64,000 bases of DNA, taken from the NCBI RefSeq assembly GCF_002777855.1, contig NZ_MEIK01000040.1:124001-188000 (forward strand), in the 5' to 3' direction. The notes below the pieces were generated by a model. The model was not told the origin of the DNA. It saw nothing but the letters and a program-made list of their open reading frames with translations, and made no database searches. Shown here in pieces: positions 17,351 to 26,060 of the stretch. A program made the position numbers and the translations under genes. Within the stretch, counting starts at the first letter, position 1. Every line of letters starts with the position of its first letter. The DNA is from Snodgrassella alvi. Lineage in GTDB: Bacteria; Pseudomonadota; Gammaproteobacteria; Burkholderiales; Neisseriaceae.

Positions 17351-18358
17351 TTATTTGAACTTACTTCTGTGACACATTTCAATCGCACTGCTGACCGCGG
17401 CAAATAAACTGCTGCTGCTGGCTTTCCCCGTCCCGGCAAGGTCCAGAGCAGTACCATGATCTACTGAAGTACGTATAAATGGTAATCCCAGAGTGATATT
17501 CACTCCTTCGCCAAAACTGGCATATTTTAATACAGGCAGTCCCTGATCATGATACATAGCCAAAACCGCGTCTGCTTCTTTAAGCATAAATGGCTGAAAT
17601 AGTGTATCTGCTGGAAAAGGGCCGCTGACTTGCATATTTTGCTGTTGCAACTTCTTAATCACAGGAGTGATAATAGTATTTTCTTCATGTCCCAAATGTC
17701 CGTTTTCTCCGGCATGCGGATTGAGTCCGGCAACAAGAATGCGTGGTTGTGACAGACCAAATTTATGCTGTAAGTCACGATGCAGGATAATAAGAACTTC
17801 TGTCAATAATTCAGCCGTCAGCGCATCAGCTACTTTTCGCAATGGTAAATGAGTTGTAGCCAGAGCTACTTTCAAACCGCCTCCAGCCAGCATCATAACC
17901 ACTAAGGGCGTATCACTTTTTGCTGCCAAATATTCGGTATGTCCACTGAAAGGTATACCGCTATCATTGATGATTCCTTTGTGTACTGGTGCAGTGACCA
18001 TGGCCGCAAATTCACCCTGTTCAATACCTGTATATGCTCTATTTAGCAACTGCAATACATAATCTGCATTGTGAACATCCAACAAACCGGCCCGAACTGG
18101 TACTTGCACGGGAATATGACAAATTTCCAGCATCCCTTTTTTCGGTTGAGTATCTCGCTGATAAGACTGAATGAAAATATGTTTACCCAATAATGCAGCC
18201 CGCTGCTCCAACAGCTGTTTGTCACCCAGAACCACAATGCGTACCGGCAAATCAGCGCCAGCCAGATCCAAACAGATATCAGGACCAATTCCTGAAGGCT
18301 CGCCACTGGTAATGGCAATCACAGGCTGCTGATGAGAAAAATTCACCCCACTCACCAT
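17351..18358 (-). CDS. pdxA: 4-hydroxythreonine-4-phosphate dehydrogenase
   Basis: PdxA oxidises 4-phosphohydroxy-L-threonine on the way to pyridoxal phosphate. The 335-residue protein opens ITSGEPSGIGPDI and contains TAPVHKGIINDSGIPFSGHTEYLA, the metal-binding His in GLNPHAGENGHLG, and AMYHDQGLPVLKY with GVNITLGLPFIRTSVDHGTA, the full active-site set. It starts two bases after the surA stop, in the common lptD-surA-pdxA arrangement. Confidence 0.97.
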   Translation of the reverse strand: MVSGVNFSHQQPVIAITSGEPSGIGPDICLDLAGADLPVRIVVLGDKQLLEQRAALLGKHIFIQSYQRDTQPKKGMLEICHIPVQVPVRAGLLDVHNADYVLQLLNRAYTGIEQGEFAAMVTAPVHKGIINDSGIPFSGHTEYLAAKSDTPLVVMMLAGGGLKVALATTHLPLRKVADALTAELLTEVLIILHRDLQHKFGLSQPRILVAGLNPHAGENGHLGHEENTIITPVIKKLQQQNMQVSGPFPADTLFQPFMLKEADAVLAMYHDQGLPVLKYASFGEGVNITLGLPFIRTSVDHGTALDLAGTGKASSSSLFAAVSSAIEMCHRSKFK

Positions 18359-18360
18359 TT

Positions 18361-19320
18361 TCAGTCCTGAGGTCGAACATTGATATATGCCTGATCCTCC
18401 AATTGCTTCAGGAAATTCTGTAATAATAGTTCTCGTTTTTCCTGCACCAGCACTGCACGCATGCCATTACGCTGACGTTCTGCTGGAGTGTCATTGCTTC
18501 TGACATCAATCAATCGAATTACATGCCATCCGAATTGAGTACGAACTGGCATCGATATCTGTCCCGGCTGTAAAGATTTAACAGCCGCCTCAAACGGCGG
18601 GACAGTTTCACCATCTATAATCCAGCCCAAATCACCACCATTTTGAGCACTGCCATCTTGAGAATACTGGCGAGCTAACTGTTCAAACGATGCACCAGAA
18701 CGTGCCTGCTGGGCAATCTGCTCAATCAGTTTGCGAGTAATATCATTATCATTTTTCAAGAGAATATGTTGCACATGATAGGAATATGCTGTGATAGGTG
18801 GAGGTAAAGGACGACCCTCCTGCTGAGCACGGGCAATGGCATCATCAATTTCAGCATCACTTACCTGACTTTTACCCATCACTTCACTCTGCTCTATTTT
18901 TTGAGCTAAAAGATTTTCAGTCATGGTGCGTCGCAGTTGATTTTCACTGATACCTTCTTTGGCAATACGCTGAATTAGCTCTTTAGCCGTCATATGGCGC
19001 TGAGCGGCAAATTGTTCAATTGCTTCATTTACATCGGCATTACTCAAACGAATATTGGCACGTTTGGCCGCTTGTACCAATAAATCTTTGCGTATCAATT
19101 GTGCCAGTGCCTGCTGCTCTAAATCAGCTGCACTAACTGATTTGCCTTTAGGCAGTTGTGAACGCATCTGATTAGTCACCAAATCCAGCTCTTGCTTAGT
19201 TATTACATCATCATTGACGACAGCAACAATGTTATCAACCGGTTTGATATCTAGTGCCAGTGCAGAAGGAATGGCCACGGCCATTATGCTTGTTGCCAAC
19301 CATTTATGTATGCGCTTCAT
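18361..19320 (-). CDS. surA: Periplasmic chaperone / peptidyl-prolyl isomerase SurA
   Basis: SurA escorts unfolded outer-membrane proteins, including LptD, across the periplasm to the BAM complex. The 319-residue protein has a signal peptide cleaved near ALA-LD, an N-terminal chaperone domain with VAVVNDDVITKQELD, and one parvulin domain (about 180-290: VQHILLKNDND, ARQYSQDGSAQNGGDLGWI, FGWHVIRLIDVR). E. coli SurA has two parvulin domains; a single one is usual in Neisseriaceae. The start codon overlaps the lptD stop by one base (TAATG). Confidence 0.94.
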   Translation of the reverse strand: MKRIHKWLATSIMAVAIPSALALDIKPVDNIVAVVNDDVITKQELDLVTNQMRSQLPKGKSVSAADLEQQALAQLIRKDLLVQAAKRANIRLSNADVNEAIEQFAAQRHMTAKELIQRIAKEGISENQLRRTMTENLLAQKIEQSEVMGKSQVSDAEIDDAIARAQQEGRPLPPPITAYSYHVQHILLKNDNDITRKLIEQIAQQARSGASFEQLARQYSQDGSAQNGGDLGWIIDGETVPPFEAAVKSLQPGQISMPVRTQFGWHVIRLIDVRSNDTPAERQRNGMRAVLVQEKRELLLQNFLKQLEDQAYINVRPQD

Positions 19321-21653
19321 TAATGTTTTACCTCGTAAGTATTGCTGTAACCGGGAATTTGTGAACCAAGCTGGCTAAGAGGACCATTACCCACTCCGGT
19401 CAGGTCTCGCAACTGTAATTGAAATAATACGGCGGTTTTACGTTTTTTATAGTCATCTGTATAGCGTGCACCGACTAGGCCCGCACTCCAGCAGTGGCAA
19501 GGACTCTGATATTCCAGACCAATGGTCTGATTAAGGGTGACACTGTGAGCAAAATCATAATTTTGACGCGCAACAAGATAATAATTGCGGCTTACCGGCC
19601 ACTGGACTCCTACATCAATAGAACGCATTTTGCCATAAACATCATCATAGAGATTTTCATCACGACCATATTTGTAACGAACACTAATGGTTTTACCAGG
19701 TTTTGGCGTGTAGCGGATGCCAAAATTATAACTTTCAGATGTTTTCAGATCCTGATTGTAATGCCATTTGGATTCAGCAGTAATGTGATTACTCAGAGCC
19801 GCACGACCAAAAGCCACCATGTCTGAGCGTTTGCGTTCTTTGTTTTTCGGAGTGTTTTCATTCAGTTTAACATTATCATCCTGAAAATAAAAACGCTGGC
19901 CAATACCGGCCGCAAATCGTTCAATGCCAGTAGTACTATCATATACACGTGATTGCAATGCAGTAGTCAGAAAATTAGCCGCATTGATTCTATCCTGACC
20001 GGAATACCGGTTTTCACGGAACAATTGATCATAAGTAAAACTGTTTTCAGCTGTATCAAATAAGGGCATATCTTCTTGATTGCGTCGTGGTATATATGTA
20101 TAGAACAAGCGTGGTTCCAGTGTCTGAATAAACCCTTTATGCATGTTTCTAGTTTTCCACAACCGCTCAAACGTCATACCTGAATCTACGCTGAGCAAAG
20201 GAACTGCACGATCCATGCTGCGTTTATCCTGATTATTCTGTTTGCTCATATCGTAATGTGTGGCATGGAAACTCAGCTTAGGCCGTACATATCCCCATGT
20301 GGTAGAGTAATCAGCGGTCAAAGATGGAAATAATACCAGCCGCGTACCATTCGGATATTTATTCAGCCAATCTTTATGACCCGTTTCTTTACCTTCAAAT
20401 CGGGTAGCTTCTGCATATACATTTACGGCGTAATGGTTGCCAAAGTAACGGTTCCATGTGGCAGATAGGCGTGGCAGGCGTGAATAAGGTTGATCTTTAT
20501 AGCCACTGGTAGAAGCCAATGTCTGATATTTTTGCACCATCAGGTTACCGTCAAATGTACCACCCCATATATCTTGATGATAATTTAGCCAAGCCTGTTG
20601 GTTCAGATTTACACTACCACTATCACCGCTCCAGAAATCTCGGCGATAATCATCATCTGAAACCTGATGATAATCAATGCCGCCGCTTAAGCCTTTTGCT
20701 AGCTGTTGAGTATGGGTGAAATCTACTTCAGCACGATTTTTGTGGCTACTCTTCTGGTCACTGGGTACCCAGTCAGCACTAAGCTGTCCCTGATATTTCG
20801 GTTGTAGATAGCGAAAATCACCTCCGAGTTGGATACCACGGCTACTGATTAAATGGGGTCGGATGGTAGCATCATAATTTGGAGCCAGATTCAGATAATA
20901 GGGGGTCATCAGCTCAAAACCATCAGAACCGCCCTTAATGGTTGGAGCAAGAAAACCGCTCTTACGGCTGCCATTTAGTGGAAAATCAATCCATGGTGTA
21001 TAGAATAGAGGAACCCCGCCAAACACCAGTGTTGCATTACGAGCCACACCAACGTTTTTATCGTAATCCAAATCAATACTACCGGAACGAATATACCAGC
21101 TGTCATCACCTGGATTACAGGTATTGAACTTGGCACTTTGCAAACGATAGCGATTTTTACCGCCCATCTGTATTTCGTCACCAACGCCTTGTAGACGACG
21201 GTTGTCCTTTTCCATTTCAAAGCGGCCGGCATCACCCACTCCGGTACTTTTAGCCATGTCATAAGTTACATGCTCGCCGCTGACGCGGCTTTCACCATTA
21301 TCCAGTGTAAAGTGGTCTCCAGCTTTGATAATCTGGCTTTGCTGATCATAATCAGCCCAGTCTGAGTTCAGGGTGACATCATTACGTTCTATAATCACAT
21401 TGCCTTTGGCATGCACTTGCACTTGTGATTGTCCATTGACGTCATCAGCTACAACCCGCGTTACGTCTGTACCCGGATTGGATTCACCACTGCTTTGCAC
21501 AGGTTTGACAAAGTGTTTCGGACGCTGAGGTGCGGTACAGACATTACCCTCACCCATAGAAAGAGGAGAAGCAGCCAAAGCTAGTGCTGGAAAAGCACAA
21601 AACACAGTTGTTAAGGCCAAGGCCAATGGTTTGGGGGAAAATATGTAGGACAA
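19320..21653 (-). CDS. lptD: LPS-assembly outer-membrane protein LptD
   Basis: LptD is the beta-barrel that, with the lipoprotein LptE, inserts LPS into the outer leaflet. The 777-residue protein has a signal peptide (about 1-28), a Cys near residue 39, an N-terminal jellyroll (residues about 60-200, with GNVIIERNDVTLNSDWADYD), a large barrel with alternating aromatic strands, and a C-terminal Cys pair (SPCHCWS) for the inter-domain disulfides. No ATG can serve without losing the signal peptide, so the start is TTG at 21653 with AGGTGA upstream. It leads the surA-pdxA-mla run and is divergent from amgK across 59 bases. Confidence 0.95.
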   Translation of the reverse strand: MSYIFSPKPLALALTTVFCAFPALALAASPLSMGEGNVCTAPQRPKHFVKPVQSSGESNPGTDVTRVVADDVNGQSQVQVHAKGNVIIERNDVTLNSDWADYDQQSQIIKAGDHFTLDNGESRVSGEHVTYDMAKSTGVGDAGRFEMEKDNRRLQGVGDEIQMGGKNRYRLQSAKFNTCNPGDDSWYIRSGSIDLDYDKNVGVARNATLVFGGVPLFYTPWIDFPLNGSRKSGFLAPTIKGGSDGFELMTPYYLNLAPNYDATIRPHLISSRGIQLGGDFRYLQPKYQGQLSADWVPSDQKSSHKNRAEVDFTHTQQLAKGLSGGIDYHQVSDDDYRRDFWSGDSGSVNLNQQAWLNYHQDIWGGTFDGNLMVQKYQTLASTSGYKDQPYSRLPRLSATWNRYFGNHYAVNVYAEATRFEGKETGHKDWLNKYPNGTRLVLFPSLTADYSTTWGYVRPKLSFHATHYDMSKQNNQDKRSMDRAVPLLSVDSGMTFERLWKTRNMHKGFIQTLEPRLFYTYIPRRNQEDMPLFDTAENSFTYDQLFRENRYSGQDRINAANFLTTALQSRVYDSTTGIERFAAGIGQRFYFQDDNVKLNENTPKNKERKRSDMVAFGRAALSNHITAESKWHYNQDLKTSESYNFGIRYTPKPGKTISVRYKYGRDENLYDDVYGKMRSIDVGVQWPVSRNYYLVARQNYDFAHSVTLNQTIGLEYQSPCHCWSAGLVGARYTDDYKKRKTAVLFQLQLRDLTGVGNGPLSQLGSQIPGYSNTYEVKH

Positions 21654-21712
21654 AGTATCACCTAAACGGCTTTGCCAGTTAAAATAGCGTTTATTTTAAC
21701 CTGAAAAATGCC

Positions 21713-22717
21713 ATGCAACGAGAATCCGAACTAAAAAAATGGTTACATACATGTTATCCGCAACAGGATTTTGTTCTTAGCTTTGCTGCTGCTGATGCTG
21801 ATTTCCGCCGTTATTTCCGAGCTGTTTTCAAGGATAACCACAGTGTAATCTGTATGGATGCGCCACCTGATAAAATGAGCATTCAGCCTTATATCAAGGT
21901 ACAGCACCTTTTTCAGGCCATAAATGTACCCAAAATTTATCATGCAGACGTGCAAAAAGGATTCATGGCACTGGAGGACTTCGGCCATACCCCCTATCTG
22001 GCAGCACTATTGCAAGATAAACGTCCTGAAGTGCATAAGATATTATTACTTGAAGCAGTTGATGAGTTAATTACCCTGCAAAAGGCTAGTCTACCTGATC
22101 AACTACCAATATATGATGAAACAGTCATGACACGCGAAATGCAACTGTTTCCAGAATGGTATGTACAAAAAGAACTTGGCTTATCTCTGACTGAAAAACA
22201 GCAACATTTGTGGCAACAGGCTGTATCTGCCGTCTTACCGGCCATTCTGGCTCAACCAAAGGTTTATGTACATCGTGACTACATTGTACGTAATATTATG
22301 CTTACTCGCGGCCGCCCCGGTATTCTGGATTTTCAAGATGCATTATACGGTCCAATTACTTATGACTTAGTCTCGTTGCTTCGCGATGCTTTTATTGAAT
22401 GGGATGAAGAATTTATACTGGACATAGTTATTCGATACTGGGAGAAAGCCCGCGCTGCCGGACTACCGGTTCATAATGATTTTGACCATTTCTACCGTGA
22501 CTTTGAATTGATGGGCGTGCAGCGTCATCTGAAAGTAGCCGGTATTTTTGCCCGATTGTATTATCGTGATGGTAAAGACAAATACCGTAGTGAAATTCAT
22601 CGCTTCCTAAAATATTTACGCAAGACTAGCCGACGTTATCATGAGTTGCGCCCATTGTTGCAATTAATCACTGAGTTGATCGGAGCTGAAGAAATTCAGA
22701 CCGGCTATACTTTCTGA
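21713..22717 (+). CDS. amgK: N-acetylmuramate/N-acetylglucosamine kinase AmgK
   Basis: AmgK phosphorylates MurNAc at the anomeric position in the recycling route that bypasses de novo UDP-MurNAc synthesis. The 334-residue protein belongs to the aminoglycoside-phosphotransferase fold: a glycine-poor N-lobe with DADFRRYFRAVF, the catalytic VHRDYIVRNIML, and the metal-binding LDFQDALYGPITYDLVSLLRDA. The divergent amgK/lptD arrangement is also seen in Pseudomonas, where murU follows. Here the next gene is unrelated and on the other strand, so murU must lie elsewhere or be missing. Confidence 0.9.
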   Translation: MQRESELKKWLHTCYPQQDFVLSFAAADADFRRYFRAVFKDNHSVICMDAPPDKMSIQPYIKVQHLFQAINVPKIYHADVQKGFMALEDFGHTPYLAALLQDKRPEVHKILLLEAVDELITLQKASLPDQLPIYDETVMTREMQLFPEWYVQKELGLSLTEKQQHLWQQAVSAVLPAILAQPKVYVHRDYIVRNIMLTRGRPGILDFQDALYGPITYDLVSLLRDAFIEWDEEFILDIVIRYWEKARAAGLPVHNDFDHFYRDFELMGVQRHLKVAGIFARLYYRDGKDKYRSEIHRFLKYLRKTSRRYHELRPLLQLITELIGAEEIQTGYTF

Positions 22718-22734
22718 AAATATTTTTCAATAGT

Positions 22735-22768
22735 CAAGCAAGCTGCTAAATGATTAGCAGCTTGCTTG
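22735..22768. terminator. Hairpin between convergent amgK and the 22.8-kb orphan
   Basis: A perfect 13-base stem, left arm 22735-22747 and right arm 22756-22768, has an eight-base loop. T-tracts are short on both strands, but its place between convergent genes supports a shared terminator. Confidence 0.75.
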
Positions 22769-22769
22769 A

Positions 22770-23753
22770 TTATTCAATGGGTATCTGCAACAAAAACTTT
22801 AGTCTCTGCCAAAAACCCATATTCAAATAATGATTTAAACGGGTATTCAAAATCCATTCTCTTTGCTGCATATCACTCATCATTTGATTCAGATTAGACA
22901 TATTGGCTTGCAATTTTTTATATTCCTGATTCAGCTTTGCATACTGTTCATATAGTTGACTATTGCTGTGTTGTTTTAACTGTTGATTTTCAAGTTCAAG
23001 TAAAGTCTGCTGATATAAAATTTCAAGATTATTTATTTTATTTTGATGATATTTTTTTGATACAGGATCCGAACGGATTTTGCCATACACTTTTTTTGCA
23101 AATATTTTTTTCAGTGCATGGTAATATTTTTTAACTTCATCAACTGTAAAATTTATTTCTCCACAAAATTCTGTATCAAGCTTTAGTTTTTTTGAGATGC
23201 TCACTTCGATAATGGGAATATGATTTTTCTCAAATGAATTTATTTTTTTCTGATAACAGGGATTAGTAAAAACTACTTCTATCGCCAGACATCCATTCCA
23301 TTTATCGTATAATTCACAGTCTTCACCAAAATAACCGATTAAATCCGGATAATATTTTTCTTCATTTTTATCAAAATGTTGAAATTTCAGGCATGGTTCA
23401 ACCAAGAATTTTGAAAATCTGAAATTATATTTATCATTATCAATTGTGAAATTTATTTCAGACATTTCCTGCAAAACCAACATTGCTGTTGAATGATATA
23501 TTGATTCTTGCCTGTTCTTATCAACTTCATCCGATTGATATCTGAAAAATCCATATTCAGTTGGTATTAATTCCTGCCGGTTGATTTCATCAAATTCGGT
23601 TGAATAAAACTTGAGTCCTGAATAAGCTTCAGGGTGTTGCTGTTTTAATTTCAGCACATCCCAGATATAGAAGATTTCAAGCTTTTCCAATTGCTTGTTG
23701 TAGATAAATTGCTCATGTACATCTTTGGCGTAGGCCCATATTTTTCTGGCCAT
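22770..23753 (-). CDS. Orphan protein with CoiA-like / PD-(D/E)XK nuclease pattern and coiled coil
   Basis: I do not recognise this 327-residue protein by name. It is AT-rich and Lys/Asn-rich compared with its neighbours, which suggests acquisition. Residues 83-95 read ESIYHSTAMLVLQ, then YYPDLIGYF (Asp137), CLAIEVVFTNP (Glu159) and HIPIIEVSI. The order E..H, PD, an E-x-V strand, then a short strand resembles CoiA-like competence proteins and PD-(D/E)XK nucleases. Residues 238-300 are a probable coiled coil rich in Gln and Leu, followed by an amphipathic end. GGGGAG precedes the ATG. The nuclease reading is an inference from spacing; the usual final Lys is not obvious. Confidence 0.7.
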   Translation of the reverse strand: MARKIWAYAKDVHEQFIYNKQLEKLEIFYIWDVLKLKQQHPEAYSGLKFYSTEFDEINRQELIPTEYGFFRYQSDEVDKNRQESIYHSTAMLVLQEMSEINFTIDNDKYNFRFSKFLVEPCLKFQHFDKNEEKYYPDLIGYFGEDCELYDKWNGCLAIEVVFTNPCYQKKINSFEKNHIPIIEVSISKKLKLDTEFCGEINFTVDEVKKYYHALKKIFAKKVYGKIRSDPVSKKYHQNKINNLEILYQQTLLELENQQLKQHSNSQLYEQYAKLNQEYKKLQANMSNLNQMMSDMQQREWILNTRLNHYLNMGFWQRLKFLLQIPIE

Positions 23754-23826
23754 TCAATATTCTCCCCTATGCTACACAGATTACTATATTATTGATTCTC
23801 TTCTAAAAAAATGCTGCCTAAATAAA

Positions 23827-24588
23827 TTATAATGGAATATACCCATCAAAACGCGTGGTTTTGCCTAAATACTGAAAAGCCGGCTGCTTTTCTGCCAAAA
23901 ATCTACCATTAGCTGGCCGTTTTACAACCACTCGTTTACAAGCAAGCTGTTGTGCTGCCAGTAATAAATCCGTGTCGTTATTCTCATCGGCGGTTCCAAG
24001 CAGCTCATGGAAATAAGCCATTTCCTTTTTTACCGCCGCTGATTTCTGCTTTTGGGGGTACATTGGATCCAGATATATCACATCTGGCAAGCAATCAGAT
24101 TTTTGCATTGCCGCTTTACAAGTTATACTGCCATATTTCAGATTAATCCTCTGTGCTATCTGAGCTGTATTATGATCTGCGAGTGCTCTTTGCAAACCAT
24201 CTGCCAACAAAGCATGGACATAAGGATTGCGTTCAAATACCAGCACCTCTAATCCCAGAGAAGCCATCACAAACGCATCTCGACCCAGCCCACCAGTAGC
24301 ATCCCAGACCAGCGGCTGAGTTTTAGCCTGTACGGCACGAGCCAGCAGTTCACCACCGCCAAACAGGCGCCGGTGCCTAGCTGTTCCCTGCACGAAATCC
24401 ACACGTACAACACCCTTATTTCCGGCTTTAGCCAGAGCAAGGCCGTAATCATCATAATACAAGTACAAACCATGCGCAGGTGGCTGCGGCTGAAAGTGCA
24501 GTTTTTCTGTCTCTAATAGATTTTGCAGAGGCATGCACAATTTACTGAGGTCTACAATCTGCCCAGTTAGAACCATTGCTTGTATCAT
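23827..24588 (-). CDS. rsmJ: 16S rRNA (guanine-1516-N2)-methyltransferase
   Basis: RsmJ (YhiQ) methylates G1516 of 16S rRNA. The 253-residue protein has the SAM-binding WDATGGLGRDAFVMASLG, then VLVFERNP, the catalytic-type VIYLDPMYPQKQKSA, and RVVVKRPANG near the end, all diagnostic. Its ATG overlaps the pilR stop by one base (TAATG), so it is probably translated from the pilS-pilR transcript, although the functions are unrelated. Confidence 0.94.
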   Translation of the reverse strand: MIQAMVLTGQIVDLSKLCMPLQNLLETEKLHFQPQPPAHGLYLYYDDYGLALAKAGNKGVVRVDFVQGTARHRRLFGGGELLARAVQAKTQPLVWDATGGLGRDAFVMASLGLEVLVFERNPYVHALLADGLQRALADHNTAQIAQRINLKYGSITCKAAMQKSDCLPDVIYLDPMYPQKQKSAAVKKEMAYFHELLGTADENNDTDLLLAAQQLACKRVVVKRPANGRFLAEKQPAFQYLGKTTRFDGYIPL

Positions 24589-26060
24589 TAGGCAATACCC
24601 AATCGTTCCATTCGATAACGCATTGATCTAAAGCTGATGCCCAGCAGTTTTGCCGCTTGTGTACGGTTATAACGGGTCTGTGCTAATGCCTGCTGCAGAA
24701 TATGACGTTCTACATCGTCGAGATAGTCCTGAATCTGGGTATGACCAAACTGAAAATCTGTCCTTGCAGGATTTTCCTCGGCAGGATTATGGACACTATC
24801 TGTCGATAAATTACGCTGATTATCAAATGAGAAACTTTGAATCTGTAAATCATCAACTTCGATAATATGATTTTTTGATAACGCGATTGCTCGTTCTAAT
24901 ATATTTTCCAGCTCGCGAAAATTGCCGGGATAGCTATATTGCAATAAAGCTTGCTCAGCTGCTGGGCTCAGGGTCATGGTTTCATCACGTAGAATACGTC
25001 GCAACAAAACCTGAATCAGTTCTGGTAAATCATCACGTAATTCACGTAAAGGGGGCATGGTTATGGACACCACATTTAGACGGTAAAACAAATCCTGCCG
25101 AAATTGTCCCGTTTCTACCAAAGCATTCAGGTCTTTATGAGTAGCACAGATAATACGGACATCAACTTGCTTTTCTTCCATTTCACCAATCCGGCGAACA
25201 GCTCGTTCCTGAATGGCACGCAAAAGCTTTACTTGCATGGATAATGGCAAATCAGCCACTTCATCCAAAAATAATGTACCACCATCTGCATGCTGAAAAA
25301 ATCCTGCTCTGTCATTGTCTGCGCCGGTAAAACTCCCTTTTTTATAACCAAAAAACTCACTTTCCATCAATGCTTCTGGAATCGCCCCGCAATTGACTGC
25401 AACAAATGCTTTATCTTTACGTGCTGATTGTTCATGAATACTGCGGGCTGCTTGCTCTTTTCCACTACCGGATTCCCCGGCAATATAGACGGGTACATTG
25501 GATTTAGCCAGTTTGCTTATTAATTGTCGCACTTCAGCAATTAAAGGGGAGTGACCAAGCAATCGCTCTTGAGCAGCACTTTGGTTTCCTCTACCTGGCT
25601 CAGAAACATTCTGGGATTTCACTTCAGATTGTTTAGTGCTTGTGGCTGCTTTAGTAATTGAGTCGGTATCAGAGCTATGGTTGATTGTCAGCACAGATTT
25701 AACTAATGTGCGTAGTTGTGCCAGAGTAATGGGTTTTTGCAGATAATCAAAAGCACCATTTTTTAATGCCTGCACTGCTTGCACTGCATTACCGTAAGCA
25801 GTAATCACAGCAATCGGAATATCCAGATTATGCTCGGTTATATAATCTACAATTTCCAGACCAGATCCGTCTGGCATACGCATATCAGTAAGTACCAGAG
25901 AGAAAGCATGATTACGTAATGCTTTTTTGGCTTCAGCCACGCCGGCAGCGGTCTGGACAGATAAACCCATTTTTATCAGGGTTAATTCCATTAAATCACG
26001 AATATCAGCTTCATCATCTATTACCAGCACTGGCTTTTTTAATTCTACCTGACTATTCAT
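24588..26060 (-). CDS. pilR: Sigma-54-dependent response regulator PilR
   Basis: This 490-residue NtrC-family regulator, by its pairing with PilS, likely controls type IV pilin transcription with RpoN. The receiver domain (about 10-125) has VIDDEAD and the phospho-acceptor Asp59 in LVLTDMRMPDG. After a linker comes the AAA+ domain: Walker A GESGSGKE, the sigma-54 contact loop as GSFTGA (rather than GAFTGA), Walker B GGTLFLDEVADLP and the arginine-finger region. The C-terminal Fis-type helix-turn-helix is YNRTQAAKLLGISFRSMRYR. The ATG at 26060 is preferred to a TTG one codon earlier; it overlaps pilS. Confidence 0.92.
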   Translation of the reverse strand: MNSQVELKKPVLVIDDEADIRDLMELTLIKMGLSVQTAAGVAEAKKALRNHAFSLVLTDMRMPDGSGLEIVDYITEHNLDIPIAVITAYGNAVQAVQALKNGAFDYLQKPITLAQLRTLVKSVLTINHSSDTDSITKAATSTKQSEVKSQNVSEPGRGNQSAAQERLLGHSPLIAEVRQLISKLAKSNVPVYIAGESGSGKEQAARSIHEQSARKDKAFVAVNCGAIPEALMESEFFGYKKGSFTGADNDRAGFFQHADGGTLFLDEVADLPLSMQVKLLRAIQERAVRRIGEMEEKQVDVRIICATHKDLNALVETGQFRQDLFYRLNVVSITMPPLRELRDDLPELIQVLLRRILRDETMTLSPAAEQALLQYSYPGNFRELENILERAIALSKNHIIEVDDLQIQSFSFDNQRNLSTDSVHNPAEENPARTDFQFGHTQIQDYLDDVERHILQQALAQTRYNRTQAAKLLGISFRSMRYRMERLGIA

